DNA from: Acidobacteriota bacterium | GTDB lineage: Bacteria; Acidobacteriota; Terriglobia; UBA7540 | Direction of reading: 5' to 3' | Assembly (NCBI GenBank): GCA_021828225.1 | Contig: JAKASH010000294.1 | Location: 1-5,197 of the forward strand | Length of the DNA: 5,197 nucleotides | Part shown: positions 1 to 5,197 of the stretch, piece by piece | How positions within the stretch are numbered: the stretch's first letter is position 1 | How the letters are laid out: every line of letters starts with the position of its first letter | Notes under the pieces: model-generated | Told to the model about the DNA's origin: nothing | Database searches by the model: none | Seen by the model: only the letters and a program-made list of their open reading frames with translations | Position numbers and translations under genes: made by a program

Positions 1-543
1 TCCTCTTACTTTACTTACATCAAGCAGCCGATTCCGCAACCGGTTCCCTTCAGTCACGAGCACCACACGGCCCAGCTTGGGATCGATTGCCGTTATTGTC
101 ACACCTCAGTAGAGACTTCTTGGTATGCAGGCATGCCCCCGACTCAGACCTGCATGACTTGCCATTCACAAATCTGGACGAATGCGGCAATGCTTGAGCC
201 GGTACGTGAGAGCTACCGGACCGGCGAGTCGATCTTGTGGAACCGGGTGAACGCGCTGCCTGACTTTGTCTACTTCAACCACAGCATTCATATCGCTAAA
301 GGAATTGGCTGCACGACGTGTCACGGGCAGATTGGAAAGATGCCGATCACCTGGCGGGCACACACTCTCTACATGAGATGGTGCATCAACTGTCATAAAC
401 ATCCGGATCGTTACGTCCGGCCCAAGAAGGATGTCTTCGATCCCATTTATATGCCGCCTCCTGACCAGATTGCCATGGGGCGGAAACTGGTGAAGGAGTA
501 CCACATAAGGAGCCTCACAAGTTGCGACACGTGCCATCGATAA
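1..543 (+). CDS. actA: ActA, pentaheme cytochrome c subunit of Alternative Complex III (5' end missing)
   Basis: The frame is open from base 1 to the TAA at 541-543, giving 180 residues. The in-frame ATG at 133 is internal, because conserved sequence and a heme motif lie before it. Five CxxCH heme c motifs are visible: CRYCH (88-102), CMTCH (151-165), CTTCH (310-324), CINCH (382-396) and CDTCH (523-537), the last followed only by Arg and the stop. Extra histidines in FSHEHH (fragment residues 17-22) and FNHSIH are candidate axial heme ligands. Five hemes, the GIDCRYCHTSVE block and the location directly before actB fit ActA. In ACIII this periplasmic subunit takes electrons from the ActB iron-sulfur chain and passes them toward a cytochrome c or oxidase. 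The missing N-terminus normally carries a membrane helix; it lies outside the window. A general multiheme cytochrome of the NapC/NrfH or class III type is less likely given the neighbours. Confidence 0.95.
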   Translation, partial: SSYFTYIKQPIPQPVPFSHEHHTAQLGIDCRYCHTSVETSWYAGMPPTQTCMTCHSQIWTNAAMLEPVRESYRTGESILWNRVNALPDFVYFNHSIHIAKGIGCTTCHGQIGKMPITWRAHTLYMRWCINCHKHPDRYVRPKKDVFDPIYMPPPDQIAMGRKLVKEYHIRSLTSCDTCHR

Positions 544-554
544 AACGCATACAT

Positions 555-559
555 AGGGA
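555..559 (+). promoter_or_regulatory. Ribosome binding site of actB
   Basis: AGGGA lies six bases before the ATG at 566, within the 22-base gap after actA. It supports this start codon. The N-terminal extension it yields (about 57 residues before the twin arginine) also matches the extended Tat region common in ActB proteins. The gap is too short to suggest a separate promoter, and I see no terminator in it. Confidence 0.6.
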
Positions 560-565
560 TAATCA

Positions 566-3500
566 ATGAAGGATAACAACTTCATCGACCTTGCCTCAAT
601 TCGGGCAGGCCTGGAGAAAGACGGCAAGAAGCGCTTTTGGAGAAGCCTGGAACAACTGGCCGAAACCGATGAGTATAAGGAACTCGCACGTCACGAGTTC
701 TCTCAAGCCGCCGCCAAGAAGCCAGGTTCCGGAGTAAGCCGGAGAAACATGCTGAAGCTGATGGCCGCTTCCGCAGGGCTTGCGGGATTGAGCGCTTGCA
801 CGAAACTTCCCATCGAGCATATCGCGCCTTACGTGAGACCTCCCGAAGAGTTTGTCCCCGGACATCCGCTGTACTATGCAACGTCGATGCCCCGGCCTGA
901 AGGCGGCGCGGTGGGTTTGCTGGTGAAGAGCAACATGGGCCGTCCCACCAAGGTGGAGGGGAACCCTGATCATCCTGCGAGCCTGGGAGCCACCGATGCT
1001 TTCGCACAGGCTTCAGTGCTGGATTTCTGGGACCCGGACCGCGCACGATCTGTCCTCCACGAAGGGGCGATCACCAATTACAGCGATTTTCTCACTTTGC
1101 TCATGCAGTTGCGCAATCAGTACCTCACGCAAAACGGTGCAGGGTTTCGCGTCCTGACTGAAACGGTAACATCACCCACTCTGGGAAGCCAGCTTCAGGC
1201 ACTGCTGACGGAATTGCCGCAGGCGAAGTGGCACCAGTACACGCCCATCAGCCGTTTCGCAGAGCGGGAGGGTGTGCGGACGGTCTATGGCGAGTACCTC
1301 AGCACTTATTACAGGTTTGACCAGGCTGAGGTCATCGTGTCGCTTGACGCGGACTTCTTAGGCGGTGGGCGCGGCGGAGTGCGCTACGCCCACGACTTTG
1401 CAGACAAGCGGAGAATTACCGATACGCACAGCCCGATGAACCGACTGTACACGGTCGAATCCATGGCGACAATCACCGGCGCCACAGCCGACCACCGGAT
1501 TCCGATCAAGCCCAGCCAGGTTGAGGATTTTGCCAGGGCTCTCGCGGCCGCCGTGGGGATCAAGGGAGTCAATGGAAGTGCACAGGCCCCATCGGACGTG
1601 CCGGCGGATTGGATCCCCGGTATTGCACGCGACCTTCAACAGCACCAGGGAACAAGCCTTGTCATAGCAGGAGAGCAACAGCCGCCTGTCGTCCACGCCC
1701 TGGCCCATTCCATCAATGATGCTCTCGGGAACGTCGGGAAAACTGTCGTCCATACCGATCCGATCGAAGCCCAACCTGTTAACGAGATGGAATCGATTCG
1801 AGAATTGGTAGGCGATATGAACGCAGGAAAGGTGGAAACCCTGCTGATTATTGGCGGGAATCCTGTCTACAACGCTCCTGCTGATTTGTCCTTCGAAAAG
1901 GCACTTCAGAAAGTAAACCTGCGCCTGCGCCTGGGGATCTACAATGACGAAACCTCTTACCAGTGTCATTGGTTCATCCCTCAAACACACTATCTCGAGT
2001 CCTGGAGCGACGAACGTGCCTATGATGGCACGGCCTGCATCGTTCAGCCCTTGATTGCGCCGCTCTATGACAACCGATCAGCTCACGAGATTCTTGGAGC
2101 GCTTCTTGGAAATCCCGGCCGCACACCGCACGAGTGGGTGCGAGGTTATTGGGCGGATCAAAAACTGGCAAAACCGATTGAATATGAAACGTTCTGGGAA
2201 ACGTGCCTTGAACGAGGAACTGTTGCAGGAACTGCTTTCCCAGCGAAGAGCGTAACTCTGAAACCGGATTTTGCTGCCAGTCTGGCACAAGCGGGAACCG
2301 CGAGCACCGGAAGTGTTTCAGGTTCGACAGGAGCCGCCGGTCCAATGGAGGTTGCGTTCCGGCCTGATCCGACGATCTGGGATGGCAGTTATACCAATAA
2401 TTCCTGGCTTCAGGAACTTCCAAAGCCCTTGACGACGCTTACGTGGGATAACGCGGCGTATATCAGCCCGAAGACTGCTGAGCAACTCCGTGTAGTCCAC
2501 GACGATGTCATCGAAATCATCTATGAGGGCCGAAAGCTCCGAATCCCGGTTTGGACGCTTCCCGGCCACGCCGACGACTGCCTGACGCTAACTTTCGGTT
2601 ATGGCCGCGCTCGTGCTGGAAGAGTCGGCAATGGAACCGGTTTTAATGCCTATTCCATCTGGACATCAGACAAACCTGGATTTGGATCGATTCCCACTCC
2701 TAAGAAGACCGGCGACCGATACCATCTTGTAACGACTCAAAATCACGAGATCATCAACGAAGATGGACGGAAAGTAGAGATCGAAAGCGTAAACGCTTTC
2801 AAAAGAGATCTTGTGCGGGTGGCAACCCTTGACGAATTTCGGGCAGCCCCGGACTTCGCAGCCGATCCGCCGGAAGAAACGACCCAGGCCCCCAACCTGT
2901 ATCCTCCTTATGACTACAGCAAGGGATACCAGTGGGGCATGTCCATCGACTTGAACAGTTGTGTAGGCTGCAACGCCTGCGTGGTGGCCTGTTACGCTGA
3001 GAATAACATTGCCGTGGTGGGCAAAGAACAGGTCGATGACGGGCGCATTATGCAGTGGATCCGCGTGGACACCTACTGGCGCGGCAGCCTGGAAAATCCT
3101 GAAACCTATCATGTCGTGATGCCGTGCATGCACTGTGAGAATGCACCCTGCGAGTATGTCTGCCCGGTCGGCGCAACCATGCACAGTCCCGGAGGCTTAA
3201 ACCTGATGGTTTACAACCGCTGTGTCGGGACGCGGTATTGCTCGAACAACTGCCCTTACAAGGTCAGAAGGTTCAACTTTTACCTTTACTCTGACTGGAC
3301 CACCCCCAGTCTTTACGGTGTTCGAAATCCCGACGTTACGGTTCGGAGCCGCGGTGTAATGGAAAAGTGCACGTACTGCGTGCAGCGGATCAAGGAAGCT
3401 GAAATCAGGACCCAGGTTGAAAACCGAACCATTCACGATGGCGAAGTCGTAACCGCCTGCCAGCAGGTCTGCCCAACCCAGGCTATTGTTTTCGGCAACA

Positions 3501-3637
3501 TCAACGATCCCAAGAGTAAAGTCGCCAACCTTAAGGCTCAATCGAGGAAATACGTCTTGCTAGCAGAACTCAACGTCCGCCCGCGAACGTCGTATCTGGC
3601 GCGGCTAAGAAATCCGAATCCGGAGATCAAGGAGTAA
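566..3637 (+). CDS. actB: ActB, fused molybdopterin-oxidoreductase-like/iron-sulfur subunit of Alternative Complex III
   Basis: This 1023-residue periplasmic protein forms the electron wire of ACIII. Residues 1-57 are a polar leader with the [11 protein letters not shown] motif seen in extended Tat-signal proteins. A twin-arginine motif SRRNMLK (58-64) and a hydrophobic stretch to LSAC (75-78) follow. Residues of about 85-770 resemble the molybdopterin oxidoreductase fold (ActB1), including the [20 protein letters not shown] block (125-144) and a dinucleotide-binding-like C-terminal part (about 615-700). They lack the CxxCxxxC cluster site of true molybdoenzymes, which fits the cofactor-free ActB1. 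Residues of about 785-1005 are a PsrB/DmsB-like ferredoxin domain (ActB2) with 15 cysteines in four sets: 799/802/805/809, 854/857/862/866, 886/892/896 (Thr at 889) and 935/938/965/969. This predicts three [4Fe-4S] and one [3Fe-4S] cluster. The order actA-actB-actC and the fusion separate it from polysulfide or DMSO reductases, where the two parts are separate proteins. The reading frame is intact. Confidence 0.96.
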   Translation: MKDNNFIDLASIRAGLEKDGKKRFWRSLEQLAETDEYKELARHEFSQAAAKKPGSGVSRRNMLKLMAASAGLAGLSACTKLPIEHIAPYVRPPEEFVPGHPLYYATSMPRPEGGAVGLLVKSNMGRPTKVEGNPDHPASLGATDAFAQASVLDFWDPDRARSVLHEGAITNYSDFLTLLMQLRNQYLTQNGAGFRVLTETVTSPTLGSQLQALLTELPQAKWHQYTPISRFAEREGVRTVYGEYLSTYYRFDQAEVIVSLDADFLGGGRGGVRYAHDFADKRRITDTHSPMNRLYTVESMATITGATADHRIPIKPSQVEDFARALAAAVGIKGVNGSAQAPSDVPADWIPGIARDLQQHQGTSLVIAGEQQPPVVHALAHSINDALGNVGKTVVHTDPIEAQPVNEMESIRELVGDMNAGKVETLLIIGGNPVYNAPADLSFEKALQKVNLRLRLGIYNDETSYQCHWFIPQTHYLESWSDERAYDGTACIVQPLIAPLYDNRSAHEILGALLGNPGRTPHEWVRGYWADQKLAKPIEYETFWETCLERGTVAGTAFPAKSVTLKPDFAASLAQAGTASTGSVSGSTGAAGPMEVAFRPDPTIWDGSYTNNSWLQELPKPLTTLTWDNAAYISPKTAEQLRVVHDDVIEIIYEGRKLRIPVWTLPGHADDCLTLTFGYGRARAGRVGNGTGFNAYSIWTSDKPGFGSIPTPKKTGDRYHLVTTQNHEIINEDGRKVEIESVNAFKRDLVRVATLDEFRAAPDFAADPPEETTQAPNLYPPYDYSKGYQWGMSIDLNSCVGCNACVVACYAENNIAVVGKEQVDDGRIMQWIRVDTYWRGSLENPETYHVVMPCMHCENAPCEYVCPVGATMHSPGGLNLMVYNRCVGTRYCSNNCPYKVRRFNFYLYSDWTTPSLYGVRNPDVTVRSRGVMEKCTYCVQRIKEAEIRTQVENRTIHDGEVVTACQQVCPTQAIVFGNINDPKSKVANLKAQSRKYVLLAELNVRPRTSYLARLRNPNPEIKE
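737..799 (+). other. Twin-arginine export signal of ActB with lipobox-like end
   Basis: This stretch encodes ActB residues 58-78. SRRNMLK is a good match to the S/T-R-R-x-F-L-K Tat motif, with Met in place of Phe. A small-residue hydrophobic core ([11 protein letters not shown]) follows and ends in L-S-A-C, which resembles a lipoprotein signal-peptidase site. Tat export of a folded, cluster-loaded protein is expected for ActB. Lipid attachment at Cys78 is only an inference, and the segment might remain uncleaved as an anchor. Confidence 0.75.
2276..2341 (+). other. Low-complexity Ala/Gly/Ser/Thr linker in ActB
   Basis: ActB residues 571-592 are almost only Ala, Gly, Ser and Thr (for example [16 protein letters not shown]). 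The stretch sits between the central part of the molybdopterin-like domain and the beta-barrel-like dinucleotide-binding part that begins at about residue 595. It is most likely a flexible surface loop whose length varies among relatives. It shows no frameshift and no stop. Confidence 0.6.
2933..3505 (+). other. Four-cluster ferredoxin domain (ActB2) region
   Basis: This covers ActB residues 790-980, with all 15 candidate cluster-binding cysteines. The first set is CVGCNAC plus a Cys four positions on. The second is CMHC, then Cys862 and Cys866. The third is C-x2-T-x2-C-x3-C (886-896). The fourth is CTYC with Cys965 and Cys969. In the PsrB family such domains pair cysteines from the N- and C-terminal sets, so one cluster need not correspond to one contiguous set. 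In ACIII structures the [3Fe-4S] cluster lies closest to the quinol pocket of ActC. Confidence 0.88.
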
Positions 3638-3641
3638 GGGG
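3631..3641 (+). promoter_or_regulatory. Ribosome binding site of actC, overlapping the end of actB
   Basis: GGAG (3631-3634) lies in the last codons of actB, seven bases before the ATG at 3642. A second purine run, AAGGGG (3636-3641), covers part of the actB stop and lies nine bases before an in-frame ATG at 3651. Either ATG could start actC; the two proteins differ by three residues. The overlap with the stop codon suggests coupled translation of actB and actC. Confidence 0.6.
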
Positions 3642-5030
3642 ATGGCGGCAATGGATCACGAAGATGTGGCTACGCTGGTTTCCCCGGGAAGCGAAGTCCT
3701 TGGTCCCGGCCACAGTTACGGGTCGGTAACCGACAAGATCAGCGCTATCGTTCTCACCCGAGGCACAGGCAAGAAGTACAAGCTTGGCTTCGGAGTAGCG
3801 GTGCTGCTGTTATTATTGCTCAACTTCGGCATCACGGTCTTGCTGGCAGAGGGTGTTGGAATCTGGGGAATCAACATTCCGGTCGGCTGGGGTTTTGCTA
3901 TCGTGAACTTTGTCTGGTGGATCGGAATCGGTCACGCCGGCACGCTGATTTCAGCTTTCCTGCTGCTCATGCGCCAGAAATGGCGAACCTCGATCAACCG
4001 GTTTGCTGAGGCTATGACCTTGTTCGCGGTTGCCTGTGCTGGCATGTTTCCTTTGCTCCACATGGGCAGGCCGTGGCTTTTTTACTGGCTGTTTCCCTAT
4101 CCCGACACAATGGGCGTGTGGCCGCAGTTTCGTAGCCCTCTGGTTTGGGACGTTTTCGCGGTCTCGACGTACGCAACGATCTCACTGTTGTTCTGGTACG
4201 TTGGTTTAATTCCCGACCTGGCAACCCTCCGGGACCGCGCAACAAAGAGGTTTAAGAAAATTATCTATGGCGTGCTGGCACTAGGTTGGCGCGGGTCTGC
4301 GCGGCACTGGAAGCGTTATGAGATGGCAGGGCTTCTGCTGGCAGGAATTGCGACGCCGCTGGTTGTCTCCGTCCACACCGTTGTGAGCTTCGACTTCACC
4401 GTTGCAATTGTCCCGGGCTGGCATAGCACGATATTCCCGCCCTACTTCGTTGCCGGCGCCATCTATTCGGGATTTGCAATGGTGATTGCGCTCGCCGTGC
4501 CGCTGCGGAAGTACTACGGGCTGGAAGATTTTCTGACCCTCCGCCATCTTGACAACATGGGCAAGATCCTGCTGGCAACCGGCCTGATCGTTGCATACAG
4601 CTACGTCGTTGAAACCTTCATGGCTTTTTACAGCGGCAACAAATTTGACATTTTCACGGTCATGGACAGGATGACGGGCCCGTACGCACCGGCTTACTGG
4701 ATCTTAATCGCCATGAATCTTGTCATCCCGCAATTGTTGTGGTCATCGCGAATCAGGCGCAACCCCTTGTACCTCTGGCTGTTGTCCTTCTCCGTGCAGA
4801 CGGGAATGTGGCTGGAGCGTTTTATAATCATTATAACGAGTCTGCATCGTGACTATATTCCTTCATCGTGGGGAATGTATTATCCCACGCGATGGGACTG
4901 GATCATCTTTATCGGCACGATCGGTCTATTTTTTACCCTCTTCTATCTGTTCATTCGCTTCCTTCCAATGATCTCCATTTTCGAGATGCGCGATCTGGTT
5001 CATAAGACCGCCGAGGAGGCCAAGCCTTAG
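3642..5030 (+). CDS. actC: ActC, NrfD/PsrC-family quinol-oxidising membrane subunit of Alternative Complex III
   Basis: This 462-residue integral membrane protein holds the quinol site of ACIII. About 46 polar residues come first (with SYGSVTDKISAIVL), then ten probable membrane helices at roughly 47-69, 82-110, 121-140, 167-190, 227-249, 266-288, 305-330, 350-367, 376-399 and 418-441. Ten helices match ActC/ActF and exceed the eight of simple NrfD. Family-type motifs include GIGHAGTLISAF (His98), PLLHMGRPW (His140), VWDVFAV (Asp170), SVHTVVSFDF (His245, Asp251) and SSWGMYYPTRWDW (408-420). His140 and Asp170 are my best candidates for quinol or proton handling; this is inferred from the family. 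It starts four bases after actB and ends directly before actD. Its place after actB argues for ActC rather than the paralogue ActF, which normally follows actE. Confidence 0.95.
   Translation: MAAMDHEDVATLVSPGSEVLGPGHSYGSVTDKISAIVLTRGTGKKYKLGFGVAVLLLLLLNFGITVLLAEGVGIWGINIPVGWGFAIVNFVWWIGIGHAGTLISAFLLLMRQKWRTSINRFAEAMTLFAVACAGMFPLLHMGRPWLFYWLFPYPDTMGVWPQFRSPLVWDVFAVSTYATISLLFWYVGLIPDLATLRDRATKRFKKIIYGVLALGWRGSARHWKRYEMAGLLLAGIATPLVVSVHTVVSFDFTVAIVPGWHSTIFPPYFVAGAIYSGFAMVIALAVPLRKYYGLEDFLTLRHLDNMGKILLATGLIVAYSYVVETFMAFYSGNKFDIFTVMDRMTGPYAPAYWILIAMNLVIPQLLWSSRIRRNPLYLWLLSFSVQTGMWLERFIIIITSLHRDYIPSSWGMYYPTRWDWIIFIGTIGLFFTLFYLFIRFLPMISIFEMRDLVHKTAEEAKP
5013..5019 (+). promoter_or_regulatory. Ribosome binding site of actD inside actC
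   Basis: GAGGAGG is a strong Shine-Dalgarno match inside the last codons of actC. The spacer to the ATG at 5031 is 11 bases, slightly long. The actC stop TAG directly abuts this ATG, which favours translational coupling and supports the start. Confidence 0.65.
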
Positions 5031-5197
5031 ATGATTAAGAGCCAAACGGTTTACGGATTGATGGCAGAGTTTTATTCGGCAGAAGAACTTCTGGAAGCCA
5101 GCAGGCGCGCGCACGAAGCAGGCTACCGTAAACTGGACGCCTACTCGCCTTTTCCCATCGAGGGACTTGCGGAAGCCATCGGCTTCCATCGAACGCG
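5031..5197 (+). CDS. actD: ActD, DUF3341 membrane subunit of Alternative Complex III (3' end missing)
   Basis: An ATG directly after the actC stop opens a frame that runs off the window after 55 full codons. The protein begins MIKSQTVYGLMAEF, then has an amphipathic helix (AEELLEASRRAHEAGY) and the blocks LDAYSPFPIEGL and AEAIG. These blocks are typical of the N-terminal cytoplasmic domain of DUF3341/ActD proteins. ActD normally continues into two membrane helices, which are not visible here. It is a structural subunit without cofactors, and its exact role in ACIII is unsettled. The start is supported by the GAGGAGG site upstream and by the family N-terminus. The later Met at codon 11 lies within the conserved block, so it is an unlikely start. 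Confidence 0.9.
   Translation, partial: MIKSQTVYGLMAEFYSAEELLEASRRAHEAGYRKLDAYSPFPIEGLAEAIGFHRT

Noticed and set aside
133..543. actA starting at the ATG at 133
   Set aside because: The open frame extends to base 1 and includes the first heme motif and the conserved FSHEHH block upstream of this Met, so 133 is an internal Met.
166..627. Minus-strand open frame of 153 codons opposite actA
   Set aside because: It lies antisense to a strongly conserved multiheme cytochrome, crosses the actA/actB junction and has no recognisable domain. It is a shadow of the real genes.
582..3541. Several minus-strand open frames (62-210 codons), and one plus-strand frame at 2055-2255, within actB
   Set aside because: All overlap a complete, family-consistent actB. 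Their translations show no domain or consistent composition, and they overlap one another in different frames.
566..3637. actB as a catalytic polysulfide, DMSO or formate oxidoreductase
   Set aside because: The N-terminal cluster motif is absent, the iron-sulfur domain is fused in the same chain, and the neighbours are a pentaheme cytochrome and a DUF3341 protein. All of this fits ACIII instead.
4822..4836. Palindrome TTATAAT-C-ATTATAA
   Set aside because: It is an exact 7-base inverted repeat, but it falls in the codons for an Ile run (FIIII) of the ninth ActC membrane helix, which explains the AT-rich patch. It lies inside a coding sequence with no T-run or gene end nearby, so it is not a terminator.
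4012..5189. Minus-strand open frames opposite actC and the start of actD
   Set aside because: The translations are rich in Arg, Pro and Gln, as expected from the complement of membrane-protein codons, and match no family I recognise.

Overview
The window is part of a respiratory operon for Alternative Complex III (ACIII, the Act complex). ACIII is a membrane-bound quinol oxidoreductase that replaces the cytochrome bc1 complex in many bacteria. Four consecutive plus-strand genes are visible: the 3' part of actA (pentaheme cytochrome c), complete actB (fused molybdopterin-oxidoreductase-like and iron-sulfur protein), complete actC (NrfD/PsrC-type quinol-interacting membrane protein) and the first 55 codons of actD (DUF3341 membrane protein). 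The rest of actA lies off the left edge. The rest of actD, and by the usual gene order actE and actF, should lie off the right edge, often followed by cytochrome oxidase genes.

Layout: 1-543 actA (partial); 544-565 a 22-base gap with a ribosome binding site; 566-3637 actB; a 4-base gap; 3642-5030 actC; no gap; 5031-5197 actD (partial). The window is almost wholly coding. I see no promoter, terminator, RNA gene, mobile element or CRISPR array. The tight spacing, with Shine-Dalgarno sequences lying inside the preceding genes, points to one transcript with coupled translation from actB onward.

How the parts work together (known for the family): quinol is oxidised at ActC, next to the iron-sulfur domain of ActB on the periplasmic side. 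Electrons pass through the ActB clusters to the hemes of ActA (and of ActE, not seen here), then to a soluble cytochrome c or directly to an oxidase. The sequence retains the parts expected in this window: all five ActA heme motifs, 15 cluster cysteines in ActB matching three [4Fe-4S] and one [3Fe-4S] cluster, a twin-arginine export motif, and ten probable membrane helices in ActC.

Organism: a Gram-negative-type bacterium with moderately GC-rich DNA. The protein wording resembles what I recall of Acidobacteriota ACIII, but related phyla such as Planctomycetota, Verrucomicrobiota, Gemmatimonadota or Bacteroidota-like lineages cannot be excluded. This assignment is inference. I found no convincing sign of a previously undescribed system; the window looks like an intact, fairly standard ACIII locus with some details worth checking.
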